Shown one piece after another: positions 50,231 through 60,352 of a DNA stretch of 64,000 nucleotides. Location of the stretch: positions 1,744,693 through 1,808,692 of the forward strand of contig NZ_AP014545.1 in the NCBI RefSeq assembly GCF_016592435.1, in the 5' to 3' direction. The notes beneath the pieces are model-generated. The model made no database searches. It was not told where the DNA came from and was given only the letters and a program-made list of their open reading frames with translations. A program made the position numbers and the translations under genes. The stretch's first letter is position 1, and the number at the start of each line of letters is the position of its first letter. This stretch comes from Amphritea japonica ATCC BAA-1530 (GTDB lineage: Bacteria > Pseudomonadota > Gammaproteobacteria > Pseudomonadales > Balneatricaceae).

Positions 50231-53119
50231 GTGCGAAATACCCTGTTGCCATTAATCACCTTGTTTGCCAGCGCAGTGATTCTTTATCTGGGCATCGGGC
50301 TTATGAATATTTTGGTGCCCTCCCGAATGGGGCTGGAAGGCATGTCTACCGATACCATCGGTATGGTTTTGTCGATGTTTTTTGTCGGACTGTTTGCCGG
50401 TGCCATCTATAGTAAACAGCTGGTTAAACGTGTCGGTCATATTCGGGCCCTGGCTGGTAGCGTCGCCATTGAAGCGATCTGTATTCTCGCCTTTACACTA
50501 GACACCAGCCCCTTGCTTTGGGGCGTTTTACGGGTGTTGTTGGGCTTTAGCCATGCCTGTCTGTTAACGGCGATGGAAAGCTGGCTGAGCGATAGTGCTT
50601 CTGAAGAAAATCGGGGCAAAGTGCTAGCGGTCTATAACGCTTGTATTCTGGGCGGGCTATTTGGCGGACAGTTTCTGATGGGGGTGGCAGAGCCCTCTGA
50701 TAACACGTTATTCATCATTGTTGGAATGCTTTTCTGTATGGCTGCATTGCCCATACTTTTCAGCCGCGTACAAGGGCCTGTTATTGAAACGATTGCTCCG
50801 ATGTCTGTCATCTCACTATTTAAAACCTCACCGCTGGGGGTGGCTACTTGCCTGACCGCAGGGGCTGTTTATTCTGCGTTGTTTAATATGCTGCCGGTGT
50901 TTGCCGCGGAATACCATATAAACGGTTTTCAACTCTCTCTGTTTATGGGGTGTGCGATTATTGGCGCCTTTACACTACAGTTTCCGGTAGGACTGTTGTC
51001 CGATCGCTTCGATCGTCGTTCAATTTTATTTGTGCTGTTGTTGCTCTCGTCTGTTTTGGGAATCGCGGTTATTCCGTTGGCTGAACGAGAGATGACGATC
51101 GGCATTTTTATAGTTAATGGTATAGCTGCAGGTATCATTACCTGTTATTACCCACTGAGTGTTGCCGAGTCTTTTGATAAGTTGAAAAAGTCCGAGATGG
51201 TTTCAGCAATGGGAAGTCTACTGCTGGCATTTGGTATTGGTGGGGCAATCGGTCCTTATGCTGCTTCAGTGGTGATGCAGGTCTTCGGAAGTTCCAGTTT
51301 GTTTTACTTCCTCGCTATTCTTCAGATTTTATTAGCACTGTTTACGCTGTATCGAATGACTGTCAGTAAGGCGCTACCGGTGTCCGATCAGGAAGATTTT
51401 GTCATGCAGAACGCAGCGCTTTCTACCTCGGTTAATCTGGATCCACGAACCGAGTATACCGAGCCAGATGCAATCCCCAGTTCCGCGGCGAAAACAGCTG
51501 TTCTGATTGCTGAATCCGACCCTGCAGCGGCGGTAAAAATGGCGCGCGCTTTAACCCTGAATAACCCGGAGAAAGGCACCGAAGTGGCCGCAGCGGTAGC
51601 AAGCGTACCGGGTATAGATGTTATGCGACTCTATGAGGTTATGAAAGAGACGGCCCCTTATCAGATACTAGAGATTACCCAGGCCATTGTGAAAGCCAAG
51701 CCAGAGCTTGCACCTGAGTTGATATCACAACTGGCAGAATGGTATCCGCAACAGGTGATAGCGGTGGCTATTGAAGTGGGTAGAGTGTTTCCAGATATGC
51801 GGATTGAGATGGCGCGAATTGCTGTGGCATCAGCACCAGAATCAGCGACTCAGGTTGCAGAGTATTATTCAGGGTTGTTAGCTGAAGAGCGGGAAGCGAT
51901 CCGTCCAGCGGATAGAGAAGAGGATACCAGTGAATCTGATGTAATGAACATCGCATCTGAATTGTGGGATGCTAACCCTGATCAGGCGTTAGATATTGCG
52001 GTAACCGTGGCAGAATCATTCCCTGATGCGGCGGTTCCAATGACCGAAGAGTATATGGTGAATTATGAGCAGGATACTGATGAGAGTAGCGTTTCATTAG
52101 ATAAAGGAGAGGCCGAGCCCGGTGAGTATTCAGATGCGGTTGAATGGGTCTCAAGGATGTCAGAGGCTGCACCGGATCAGGCGCTTGATATAGCCGTTGC
52201 GGTAGCCGAGTCAGTACCTGAAACGGCAGTGCCAATGACTGAAGACTACATGGCGCACTATGAACCTGAGGGTACAGAGGATGAAAGCCTGAAAGGTGAC
52301 GTGAGCGCTGAAGCAGTAGGCGATGGTGAGCATCCCGCGGCGGTGGAGTGGGTATCCCGGCTGTCAGAAGCAGCACCGGATCAGGCACTGGATATTGCGG
52401 TTGCGGTTGCTGAATCGGTACCGGAAACCGCAGTGCCAATGACAGAAGAGTTTATGTCTCAATATGAACAGGATTCTGTCGAGGGGAGCATGTCGGCGGA
52501 ATCTAACTTGTCGGAAATGGACTCAGAAGAGTATTCAGATGCGGTTGAGTGGGTTTCGAGACTGTCAGAAGCAGCCCCTGATCAGGCAATGGATGTTGCT
52601 GCAACTGTGGTTGAAGCGGCACCGGAATCTATGCTCGAGGTCACGGAGGAATACCTGTCCGTTTCCGAGGAGGATCAAGAGGTTGCCGACGAGATCAATG
52701 AAGTGTCAAATTTAAGTGAAGAAGAAACGGAAGTTGAGGATGAAGAGCACCAAAAAGCCGTCGAGTGGTTAACCCGCATGTCAGAATTGTCACCGGAGAT
52801 GTCCCTTAATCTTGCGGTTAAAATTGTTGAAGCAGTGCCTGAGAGCGCCGGCTATGTAGCGGCTGAGGTCTCCAGATTGTTGCATGAAAGCCATAATGAA
52901 GAGAGTAGTGGGATTGTCGAAGAGCCTGCCAGTGAAATTGAAGAGGCAGTAGAAGTGGTGAACAGGCTCAGTGAAGCTGCTCCGGATAATATCGAAGATG
53001 TTGCCATCGCAGTGGTTGGAAATATTCCCGATGCAGCCTCTGAGGTTGTCGACGCGATCAGCGATGGTAGTGAAGCTCGGGAAGGCGAGTGGGTCGAGTC
53101 GATAGATAAAAATAGCTGA
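50231..53119 (+). CDS. MFS transporter (YcaD-like) with a ~590-residue acidic repeat tail
   Basis: A 962-residue protein from GTG 50231. Residues 1-about 380 form an MFS transporter of 12 hydrophobic segments resembling YcaD (FVGLFAGAIYSKQLVKRVGH, GLLSDRFDRRS). From about residue 385 to the end runs an acidic, soluble, helical tail. Six units of 63-72 residues share a core like AVEWVSRLSEAAPDQALDIA followed by AVAVAESVPETAVPMTEEYM, with acidic linkers. Units begin near residues 573, 636, 704, 771, 843 and 906. Weaker repeats are visible earlier. The tail should lie in the cytoplasm, as it follows an even number of segments. I know no MFS family with such a tail. Transported substrate unknown. 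Confidence 0.85.
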   Translation: MRNTLLPLITLFASAVILYLGIGLMNILVPSRMGLEGMSTDTIGMVLSMFFVGLFAGAIYSKQLVKRVGHIRALAGSVAIEAICILAFTLDTSPLLWGVLRVLLGFSHACLLTAMESWLSDSASEENRGKVLAVYNACILGGLFGGQFLMGVAEPSDNTLFIIVGMLFCMAALPILFSRVQGPVIETIAPMSVISLFKTSPLGVATCLTAGAVYSALFNMLPVFAAEYHINGFQLSLFMGCAIIGAFTLQFPVGLLSDRFDRRSILFVLLLLSSVLGIAVIPLAEREMTIGIFIVNGIAAGIITCYYPLSVAESFDKLKKSEMVSAMGSLLLAFGIGGAIGPYAASVVMQVFGSSSLFYFLAILQILLALFTLYRMTVSKALPVSDQEDFVMQNAALSTSVNLDPRTEYTEPDAIPSSAAKTAVLIAESDPAAAVKMARALTLNNPEKGTEVAAAVASVPGIDVMRLYEVMKETAPYQILEITQAIVKAKPELAPELISQLAEWYPQQVIAVAIEVGRVFPDMRIEMARIAVASAPESATQVAEYYSGLLAEEREAIRPADREEDTSESDVMNIASELWDANPDQALDIAVTVAESFPDAAVPMTEEYMVNYEQDTDESSVSLDKGEAEPGEYSDAVEWVSRMSEAAPDQALDIAVAVAESVPETAVPMTEDYMAHYEPEGTEDESLKGDVSAEAVGDGEHPAAVEWVSRLSEAAPDQALDIAVAVAESVPETAVPMTEEFMSQYEQDSVEGSMSAESNLSEMDSEEYSDAVEWVSRLSEAAPDQAMDVAATVVEAAPESMLEVTEEYLSVSEEDQEVADEINEVSNLSEEETEVEDEEHQKAVEWLTRMSELSPEMSLNLAVKIVEAVPESAGYVAAEVSRLLHESHNEESSGIVEEPASEIEEAVEVVNRLSEAAPDNIEDVAIAVVGNIPDAASEVVDAISDGSEAREGEWVESIDKNS

Positions 53120-53130
53120 GCAAAAGTATT

Positions 53131-53178
53131 CAGAGATCGGCCAAACTGGGTGCAGGTTGTGCAATCCGCCGATCTCTG
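53131..53178. terminator. Possible convergent hairpin
   Basis: CAGAGATCGGC (53131-53141) and GCCGATCTCTG (53168-53178) form a perfect 11-bp stem with a 26-nt loop between the MFS stop and the aminotransferase stop. No T-run follows on either strand. Confidence 0.45.
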
Positions 53179-53200
53179 TATGTTTAATGGTTCAGGTCAT

Positions 53201-54358
53201 TCAGAATGATCGTCTTAATCTGGATACGGCCTCAGTAATATTAATGGGGTCGGTATTACTAAAATTAAGCCGAATAGCGTTATCCTCTACGATTTGTCCC
53301 TTAGGGTAAAAGGCCGCTCCGGGTACTACCGCCAATTTGTGTGTTAAGGCTCTTTCAGCAACTTCAGAGCCGCTGCCAGTGGTTAGCTTGAGCCAGATAA
53401 ACATACCCCCCTCGACCACTTCAATCTGAACTTGTTTTTCCATTTGTCGAATGAGTTCGGACGTAAGTTGCTGATAGCGTTCTCTATAGCTGTCTTGTAA
53501 ACGTGCTAAATGGTTGGGATATTCAGCATGATTCAGCAGAGTGTTGATCATCGCTTGCTGCGGTAAACCCGTATGCAGGTCAGTTGCTTGCTTAATACGT
53601 TCAGCAATGGTGATAAATTCAGCCGGCCCATTCATCGCACCCATTCGAATACCAGGAAAACCGGTTTTTGAAAATGACTTAAGCTGGATACAACCTTCCG
53701 GGTATAGTGTTATCAGCGAAGAGTGTTGATCCCCACTGAAGCGTAATTCCCGGTATGGCGCATCTTCAATAAGGGTAATGCCATAATGGCGGCACAAGGT
53801 GCAAACCCCAGTTCGAGTCTCTTCTGACCATACACGCCCAGTGGGGTTGTGAAAATCTGGTACGGCATAGAACAGCTTTACCCTGCCTGTTTTGAAATGG
53901 TTTTCAAGTTGAATGAGGTCCGGCTGTGATTGATTGTGGCTTTTCTCACTGCCCTGGTACAGCGGGTATATTTCAGCGCCCGCCAGTTGAAAACTTTGTA
54001 GTGCACCTAGATATGCTGGAATTTCTGCAACTACGCCGTCCCCATGATTCAGGAATGCACGTGAGATCAGATCCAATCCCTGTTGGCTGCCGTTACAGAT
54101 AAGCCATTTATCATTCTGTTCTGGATGCTGCTTCGTTAGTGTTTCGATGAGAGGAGCGTAGCCACGACTGGCACCGTATTGGAACAGCTCTGTCTTATCG
54201 GTGAGTAATACACATGATGCACGGATAAGGTCTACCGGCAGTAAGGATGAAGCAGGTAAACCGCCTGCCATTGAGATCATTTCTGGTTGGCTCGCGGCCC
54301 TTAAAATCTCTCTAATATAGGATGGCTGCAGGGAGTCTGCGGATCTGGAAAATTCCAT
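53201..54358 (-). CDS. PLP-dependent aminotransferase (class I/II)
   Basis: A 385-residue aminotransferase of the AAT-like fold resembling 2-aminoadipate transaminase LysN-type enzymes. The PLP lysine is in QLKSFSKTGFPGIRMG. Other features are GSQQGLDLI (PLP-phosphate loop), PDFHNPTG and DAPYREL. The reaction is transamination of an amino acid with a 2-oxo acid; substrate unclear. Divergent from the AraC regulator at 54507 (148 nt apart), which could control it. Confidence 0.83.
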   Translation of the reverse strand: MEFSRSADSLQPSYIREILRAASQPEMISMAGGLPASSLLPVDLIRASCVLLTDKTELFQYGASRGYAPLIETLTKQHPEQNDKWLICNGSQQGLDLISRAFLNHGDGVVAEIPAYLGALQSFQLAGAEIYPLYQGSEKSHNQSQPDLIQLENHFKTGRVKLFYAVPDFHNPTGRVWSEETRTGVCTLCRHYGITLIEDAPYRELRFSGDQHSSLITLYPEGCIQLKSFSKTGFPGIRMGAMNGPAEFITIAERIKQATDLHTGLPQQAMINTLLNHAEYPNHLARLQDSYRERYQQLTSELIRQMEKQVQIEVVEGGMFIWLKLTTGSGSEVAERALTHKLAVVPGAAFYPKGQIVEDNAIRLNFSNTDPINITEAVSRLRRSF

Positions 54359-54506
54359 AATAAGGTTACTCAGGATGCATTATTTAATTACTGCCAGAGT
54401 CTATACCTGAGAAAGGCAGTAAATTTATTCATTTATGCTTTGTTAATTATCCAAATATGATCTATTTTTTATTCAAATATGCTAATCGGTTATTTACTGA
54501 GTCTAT

Positions 54507-55376
54507 ATGGTTGCCATACAACAAGACGCGCGAATTAATGATGTTCTGTATTATATTCATCGGGATCTGAGTGCTCCGCTAACTGGGGCTGTTCTAGCGC
54601 GTGTTGCTGCTTATTCAGAACAGCACTTTCACCGTGTATTTCAACGTGTTACCGGTGAGTCTCTACATCGGTATATTCGGCGGATTCGATTAGAGCAGGC
54701 GGCAAATCTGTTGATGTTTGAACCCGATTCGCCGGTACGTGATATCGCTTTGAAGTCTGGCTATAGTTCTTTAGCTTCTTTCACCCGGATATTTGGCGAG
54801 CAATTTGGAATCAGTCCCGGTCGTTGGCGACATCAGGAAACTCCGCAGATGCTGCCTTATAATACTGATCCCGAAATTGCAGCGGGTGCCAAACGAATAG
54901 CCGGGTACCCGTTACCTGTACCAGACCTTCTTGAGCTACCAGATCAGCCGGTGGCCTATATTCGTCACTTGGGTTACGGCCGTTCGATCAAAACAGCCTG
55001 GCAAATTCTGCAAGCCTGGGCTGTCGCTGAAGGTCGGCCTTTTGGTCCGCAGATAGGGCTGCATCATTCTAATCCGGCATTAACGCCATTAGACCAGTGC
55101 CGTTATGTTGCCTGCCTCGGTATTGATCGGCCAATTTCCCGCCGAGGTCTGGTAAACTCACTGGTCATTCCTGGTGGGCTCCATGCAAGGTTCAGATTTA
55201 GTGGACAGTATGGTGATTTGTTACCTTGGATTACTCGCTTGCAGAACGAGTGGTTATCACATTCCGGACTTAAAGCTGGTGTGACGCCCGCGTTTGCAGA
55301 ATATCAGCGTAACCAGTTTATCGACGCACAAGAGCATTTTGAACTCTGCTATTACCAACCGGTTTCCCTATATTAA
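54507..55376 (+). CDS. AraC-type regulator with GyrI-like effector domain
   Basis: A 289-residue protein. The N-terminal AraC DNA-binding domain (about 8-110) has two HTHs, with LTGAVLARVAAYSEQHFHRVFQ and PVRDIALKSGYSSLASFTRIFGEQFGISPGRWR. The C-terminal part (about 130-289) resembles GyrI/BmrR-type small-molecule-binding domains, with the strand LPDQPVAYIRHLGYG. It should sense a small amphipathic ligand. The GNAT gene follows in 15 nt and may be in its operon. Confidence 0.83.
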   Translation: MVAIQQDARINDVLYYIHRDLSAPLTGAVLARVAAYSEQHFHRVFQRVTGESLHRYIRRIRLEQAANLLMFEPDSPVRDIALKSGYSSLASFTRIFGEQFGISPGRWRHQETPQMLPYNTDPEIAAGAKRIAGYPLPVPDLLELPDQPVAYIRHLGYGRSIKTAWQILQAWAVAEGRPFGPQIGLHHSNPALTPLDQCRYVACLGIDRPISRRGLVNSLVIPGGLHARFRFSGQYGDLLPWITRLQNEWLSHSGLKAGVTPAFAEYQRNQFIDAQEHFELCYYQPVSLY

Positions 55377-55391
55377 AAAAGGAATATTTTA

Positions 55392-55799
55392 ATGAGCATA
55401 GACATCAGCCTGAATGACACTCTTGCGCAGAGTGAGGTAATCGATATTTACCGGGCTAACGTTTGGTCTGCCGCTGATAAACCCGAAAAACTGATGGCTG
55501 CTTTGAAGGCTTCCCATAGCCTGGTAACGGCCCGGGACTGCGGTAAGTTAATCGGGCTTGGAAATGCAATATCTGATGGCCATTTAGTGGTGTATTATCC
55601 TCATCTACTCGTTCTGCCTGAATATCAGGGGCAGGGCGTTGGAAAAGAGCTTATGCGGGTTATGCAGCAGCGCTATCAGGGTTTCCATCAACAGATGCTG
55701 ACTGCTGATGGCGATGCTGTTGGCTTTTATCAGGCGCTGGGCTTTACCCGAGCAGGGAAAACCGAGCCGATGTGGGTTTATGCGGGTAATGATCACTAG
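55392..55799 (+). CDS. GNAT family N-acetyltransferase
   Basis: A 135-residue GNAT. The acetyl-CoA motif LVLPEYQGQGVGKELMRVM and the C-terminal AVGFYQALGFTRAG are textbook. AAGGA precedes the ATG. Substrate unknown. Cotranscription with the AraC regulator is likely from the 15-nt gap. Confidence 0.85.
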   Translation: MSIDISLNDTLAQSEVIDIYRANVWSAADKPEKLMAALKASHSLVTARDCGKLIGLGNAISDGHLVVYYPHLLVLPEYQGQGVGKELMRVMQQRYQGFHQQMLTADGDAVGFYQALGFTRAGKTEPMWVYAGNDH

Positions 55800-55849
55800 T
55801 CATTAGCGTTTCATCCTTAGATTAATTACAACTGTTTTATTTAGAACCG

Positions 55850-56749
55850 GTGACCTCCGTGAGCCATTCCCGTTTTGCTCGTTTAGTACCTTTGTTTTTT
55901 GTTCTGCTCTGGAGCACCGGCTTTATTGGTGCAAAGTACGCGCTACCTTATATAGAGCCCTTTTATCTGCTGTTTATTCGGATGTTGCTAACTCTGGCGG
56001 TGTTTACGGGTCTGGCGTTGGTGTATCGTTCCCAATGGCCCTCGTTACGACAGGGAGGGCATCAGGCGGTTGTTGGGTTCCTCGTGCATGCCTGTTACCT
56101 GGGTGGCGTTTTTGCAGCGATTAAGTGGCAGATGCCGGCAGGTATTACCGCGATCATTGTTGGCTTACAGCCCTTGCTAACCGCTCTGATTGGCTGGCAG
56201 TGGCTGGGGGAACGGTTACGCTCATTGCAATGGATTGGTTTGATATTAGGTCTGTTGGGTGTCATCGCTATTCTGCTCAGCGGTCAGAATAGTGACACGC
56301 TGATCATTCGGCCGGAGGCTATTGTTGCCGCACTGTTGGCTCTGGTGGGTATTTCGCTGGGTACGCTGTATCAGAAGCGTTTTGGTGGGCAGGTTGACCT
56401 TTTGACCGGCTCAATCTGGCAGTATCTGGCTACTGCGGTAGTGATGGGGATACTGGCATTTTTCTTTGAAGAGCGCCATGTGGTGTGGAGCCCAACTTTA
56501 TTGCTGGCTCTTGGCTGGTTAGTGTTTGGTCTGTCTATCTCGGCAATACTGCTGCTTATGTTTATGATTCGCGAAGGTGAGGCTGCCCGTGTGGCAAGTT
56601 ATTTTTACCTGGTCCCCCCCGTGACGACACTGGAAGCCTGGATTCTCTTTGGCGAATCGTTAAATTGGATTCAGGTGGCCGCCATTATGGTTACTGTTTG
56701 CGGTGTATATCTGGTACTGAAACCTGGTGCAAAAATAAGATCGGCATAA
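55850..56749 (+). CDS. EamA family DMT transporter
   Basis: A 299-residue inner-membrane exporter with ten hydrophobic segments in two EamA repeats, with the family opening LLWSTGFIGAKYALPYIEPF. GTG 55850 start, with a second GTG three codons later as alternative. Substrate unknown; it could export a compound acted on by the adjacent GNAT. Confidence 0.85.
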   Translation: MTSVSHSRFARLVPLFFVLLWSTGFIGAKYALPYIEPFYLLFIRMLLTLAVFTGLALVYRSQWPSLRQGGHQAVVGFLVHACYLGGVFAAIKWQMPAGITAIIVGLQPLLTALIGWQWLGERLRSLQWIGLILGLLGVIAILLSGQNSDTLIIRPEAIVAALLALVGISLGTLYQKRFGGQVDLLTGSIWQYLATAVVMGILAFFFEERHVVWSPTLLLALGWLVFGLSISAILLLMFMIREGEAARVASYFYLVPPVTTLEAWILFGESLNWIQVAAIMVTVCGVYLVLKPGAKIRSA

Positions 56750-56798
56750 GCTTTACTTACATCCTCAATTGATTATTTTCTGATCTATCGGACATCTT

Positions 56799-58613
56799 GT
56801 GAATATTGAAGTGCTGTTTGTTTTCGCTTTGCTATTGGTCACTATCGGTTTATTTATCTGGGATCGTATCCGGATGGACCTGGTGGCAATGATGGTTGTT
56901 GTGGCTTTGGCCGTTTCAGGCATTATCACTCCGGCTGAGACGGTATCTGGCTTTGGCCAGTCACTGGTCGTGATGATTGCTGGTTTGTTTGTGGTGGGTG
57001 AAGGGTTGTTTCGTACCGGTGTTGCCGCTGCTGTCGGTAACTGGATTATGCGGATGGGCGGGCAGAGTGAGAAAAAATTGCTACTGGTGTTAATTCCGGT
57101 CGTTGCGGGTATGTCTGCCGTGATGAGTTCCACCGGTGCCGTAGCTCTGTTTATTCCAGTGGTATTGAGTATCTGCCGCTCAGCCCGACTTCAACCTTCG
57201 CGAATGCTGATGCCGCTGTCGTTTGCATCACTGATCGGTGGCATGATGACGCTGATCGGTACACCACCGAATATGGTTGCCAGTACCCAGTTACAGGTAG
57301 CCGGGCTGGAACCCTTCAGTTTTTTTGATTTTACGCCGATTGGCGGCATTATCCTGCTCGTTGGTACTCTGTACCTGGTCTTTATTGCTCCCGCATTATT
57401 GCCTGACTCGGGTGTGAGGGAAGCGGTCCATCCCTATTTGAAAGAGTTTGCTGAACGTTACGGTATTCAGGATAACCTTTATCGACTGAGAGTCAGAAAT
57501 GATTCAGAGCTGGTTGGCAAAACCGTTTCTGAGGCCCGTCTTCGCACCCAGTTCGAGGTGACAGTTTTTGCTATTCGGCGAGATGGAAAGCTCCTGTCTT
57601 CGTTGATGCCGGTATTAAGTGAGACGCTCATAGAAAGGGGTGACATCCTGCTCGCATATAGCGAGCCGGAAGGGATAGAAAAGATGTGCATTCAAACCGG
57701 TTGCATGTTTTTTGGCTTTCCGGACGATGAACGTACCCGAATGGATAAAGAATTTGGGGTAGCCGAGGTGATGCTGCATAACCGATCGCCCATTGTTGGC
57801 AAAACCATTCAGGGGGCCCGGTTCAGGGAGCAATACAATCTGAGTGTGATTGGTGTATTACGCGACGGCAAGCCACTTACCACCCGTTATAACGGAGAGC
57901 CGCTTGCTTTTGGTGACACACTGCTTTTGGCCGGAGGCTGGCGTTATATCGAGGCGCTGGAGGAACGGCATAACTTTGTTGTCTTGGAAACTCCTGCTGA
58001 AATGACGGAAAAATCCGCACGATGGGGGCATGCTCCGGTCGCACTATTTATCATGCTCAGTATGCTGGTGTTAATGATCAGCGGTGTATTGTCGAGCCTG
58101 AGTGCTATTTTACTGGCTGCCGTTGCGATGGTTCTTACCGGTTGCATCAATATGAATGAAGCCTATCGCTCGCTAAATGCAACCAGTCTGGTGTTGATTG
58201 CCGGTATGCTGCCTTTGGCGCTGGCGATACAGAAAAGTGGCGCTTTGGATCTTATTGTAAATGGGTTGCTCTCGATATTGGGCAGCAGTACACCGATCCT
58301 TATCTGTGCGGGTCTTTTTGTGCTTACCTCGGTATTGAGTCAGTTTATTTCTAATACAGCCACGACGGTTTTGATTGCTCCCATCGCGATTGCGATAGCC
58401 CAGGGGCTAGGCATGAACCCAGAGCCCTTTATGATGACCGTTGCAATAGCAGCGTCAACCGCGTTTTCTACGCCAATAGCGTCTCCGGTGAACACCTTGG
58501 TGTTGGTGCCGGGTAATTACCGTTTTATCGATTTCGTGAAGGTGGGGTTACCGTTACAGATTATGGCGATGATCATCACTTTGCTGATAACGCCGCTGAT
58601 ATTCCCGTTTTAA
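56799..58613 (+). CDS. SLC13 family permease with two RCK_C domains
   Basis: A 604-residue ion-coupled permease. The N-terminal transport half (1-about 195) and the C-terminal half (about 405-604) are each strongly hydrophobic, and have the SLC13-type hairpins SSTGAVALFIPVVLS and SNTATTVLIAPIAIAIA. Between lie two RCK_C/TrkA-C regulatory domains (about 205-290 and 305-390). The substrate may be a dicarboxylate, sulfate or similar anion. GTG start. It is 49 nt after the DMT gene. Confidence 0.87.
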   Translation: MNIEVLFVFALLLVTIGLFIWDRIRMDLVAMMVVVALAVSGIITPAETVSGFGQSLVVMIAGLFVVGEGLFRTGVAAAVGNWIMRMGGQSEKKLLLVLIPVVAGMSAVMSSTGAVALFIPVVLSICRSARLQPSRMLMPLSFASLIGGMMTLIGTPPNMVASTQLQVAGLEPFSFFDFTPIGGIILLVGTLYLVFIAPALLPDSGVREAVHPYLKEFAERYGIQDNLYRLRVRNDSELVGKTVSEARLRTQFEVTVFAIRRDGKLLSSLMPVLSETLIERGDILLAYSEPEGIEKMCIQTGCMFFGFPDDERTRMDKEFGVAEVMLHNRSPIVGKTIQGARFREQYNLSVIGVLRDGKPLTTRYNGEPLAFGDTLLLAGGWRYIEALEERHNFVVLETPAEMTEKSARWGHAPVALFIMLSMLVLMISGVLSSLSAILLAAVAMVLTGCINMNEAYRSLNATSLVLIAGMLPLALAIQKSGALDLIVNGLLSILGSSTPILICAGLFVLTSVLSQFISNTATTVLIAPIAIAIAQGLGMNPEPFMMTVAIAASTAFSTPIASPVNTLVLVPGNYRFIDFVKVGLPLQIMAMIITLLITPLIFPF

Positions 58614-58687
58614 AACCTTCTACTTAAGTCTGGTAACGGGGTATTATCCGTGCTGAATAAAAAAATAATTTGATAGGTTTTAAATTC

Positions 58688-59248
58688 ATGAGTGAACGCG
58701 AGTATAGAACAGTTAAAGCATCTCAGACGGTACTTAAAGAGCTGATGGTGCCATCCTATGCAAACTTTGGTGGTAAGGTTCATGGCGGTTTTATACTATC
58801 GTTGATGGATAAGATCGCTTATACCTGCGCAGCATCACATGTGAAAGGTTACTGTGTTACGGCCTCTGTTGACTCTGTCGATTTTTTAAATCCAGTTGAA
58901 GTAGGTGATCTTCTCACCCTATCGGCTTCGGTTAACTATGTCGGTAATTCGTCACTTGAGATCGGCATTAAGGTTGTTTCTGAAGACTTTCGCCTCGGGA
59001 TAGTGAAGCATACAAATACTTCCTATTTCACTATGGTGGCGATGGATGAAGATACTCGTAAGCCTGTGCCTGTCCCCGGCCTAATTCTTGAAGATGAACA
59101 AGAGATCAAACGTTTCATCGAAGGAAAGATTCGTAAGAGCCTTAAAACCGGACATCGAGCGGAGATGAAAAAGATCCGTAAGGGCCTGGATATGATCAAA
59201 GAGATCAATGCGCTTGAGGGTGAAAACTGTCGACTTTATAAGCTCTGA
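58688..59248 (+). CDS. Acyl-CoA thioesterase (hotdog, BACH type)
   Basis: A 186-residue hotdog thioesterase resembling YciA/BACH, with YANFGGKVHGGFILSLMDKIAY (active Asp) and VKGYCVTASVDSVDFLNPVEVGD. It would hydrolyse medium or long acyl-CoA. The last 60 residues are basic and helical, an extension beyond YciA length. The ATG at 58688 is chosen over an upstream TTG at 58670. Confidence 0.8.
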   Translation: MSEREYRTVKASQTVLKELMVPSYANFGGKVHGGFILSLMDKIAYTCAASHVKGYCVTASVDSVDFLNPVEVGDLLTLSASVNYVGNSSLEIGIKVVSEDFRLGIVKHTNTSYFTMVAMDEDTRKPVPVPGLILEDEQEIKRFIEGKIRKSLKTGHRAEMKKIRKGLDMIKEINALEGENCRLYKL

Positions 59249-59294
59249 TTTTGGTCTATTTGATTTTTAACGTCTGAATCTAAAAGAACACTAC

Positions 59295-60245
59295 TTAGTC
59301 TGTTTTCTCCGCAAGGCTTTCCAGATATGCCGGCAGTTGCATATTGAAAAGATAGTCTCGGGCCTTGCTGAGCAAAGTAGAAGCGGCCGGGCTCAGTGAG
59401 CGGCCTTTACGGCTGACGAGACAGATTTCCCTGCGCATAAGGGGATCAATTAAAGGTACGAAGCGTAGTTCTTTAAACGACTCAGTACTGGCTGCCAGGG
59501 CGGGTAGTACTGAGATTCCGATCCCTTGCCTGATTAGTGCGGCCATACCGGCTGGATTCGATACTTCAAGCATCGCTTTTCGATCTGACAGCTTAAACTG
59601 GCCGGCTTGCTTAAATTGATTCAATTGAGCCCGAATGCCGGTATCGGCGGAAAGAAACAGCAAGTCTTCTTCAACCAATTGTTGCCAATTAATGTTTTGT
59701 AGCAAGCTAAATGGATGGGTTGCCGGCACGACCACGCCGTATCGATCTGTTAGCACGGGCTGATAGTTGAGTTCCGGGTGGGCTGAATGGTTGGCTCCGA
59801 TCCCGAAATCAACGTTGTTATCCAATACTTTCTGTTCGATCTGTCCGGCGCTATCATCGTGTAATGAGATAGCAATATCCGGAAACTGTTTACGGTAATC
59901 ATCCACCACGGGCGGTAGCAGGCGGCTGATGGTAGAAGGGGAGGCAGCGATGGCAACTTGTCCTTGTTGTTGCCCCGCAATCGCTTTCAGGTCGTTTATG
60001 CCGGTATCAAAATCAGAGATCAGCTTTTCGGCCACCGGACGAAATTGTTCGCCTTCGTGGGTCAGCAGTACCCGCCGGGTGGTTCGGTCAAACAGGGTTA
60101 ATCCAACCGATTGCTCCAATTGCTTAACGGTGGCTGTAAGACTGGATTGGGTCAGGTGAAGCCTGTTGGCAGCCTGAGTAAAGCTGCCGCAGTGAGCGAC
60201 TTCTGTGAATGCTCGCAGATGGCGTATTGAGAGATTTCCGGACAT
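59295..60245 (-). CDS. LysR-type transcriptional regulator
   Basis: A 316-residue LysR regulator. The N-terminal winged HTH holds FTQAANRLHLTQSSLTATVKQLE, and the C-terminal substrate-binding domain ends at about 300. Monocistronic and divergent from ydiJ with 107 nt between starts. Regulation of ydiJ by its own divergent LysR is the usual pattern but is not proven. Confidence 0.87.
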   Translation of the reverse strand: MSGNLSIRHLRAFTEVAHCGSFTQAANRLHLTQSSLTATVKQLEQSVGLTLFDRTTRRVLLTHEGEQFRPVAEKLISDFDTGINDLKAIAGQQQGQVAIAASPSTISRLLPPVVDDYRKQFPDIAISLHDDSAGQIEQKVLDNNVDFGIGANHSAHPELNYQPVLTDRYGVVVPATHPFSLLQNINWQQLVEEDLLFLSADTGIRAQLNQFKQAGQFKLSDRKAMLEVSNPAGMAALIRQGIGISVLPALAASTESFKELRFVPLIDPLMRREICLVSRKGRSLSPAASTLLSKARDYLFNMQLPAYLESLAEKTD

Positions 60246-60352
60246 TTATTGTTTGTGCCAATTAATTGATCATATTTTATCGTTTGAATGATAAATGATT
60301 TTTCTGCATTATGACCAGCAATTTAGTTACCACTGATCCGACAGGTTGAAAG

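Noticed and set aside
51972-52439. 155-codon antisense ORF in the MFS repeat tail
   Set aside because: It arises from repeated DNA in the real gene; no independent support.
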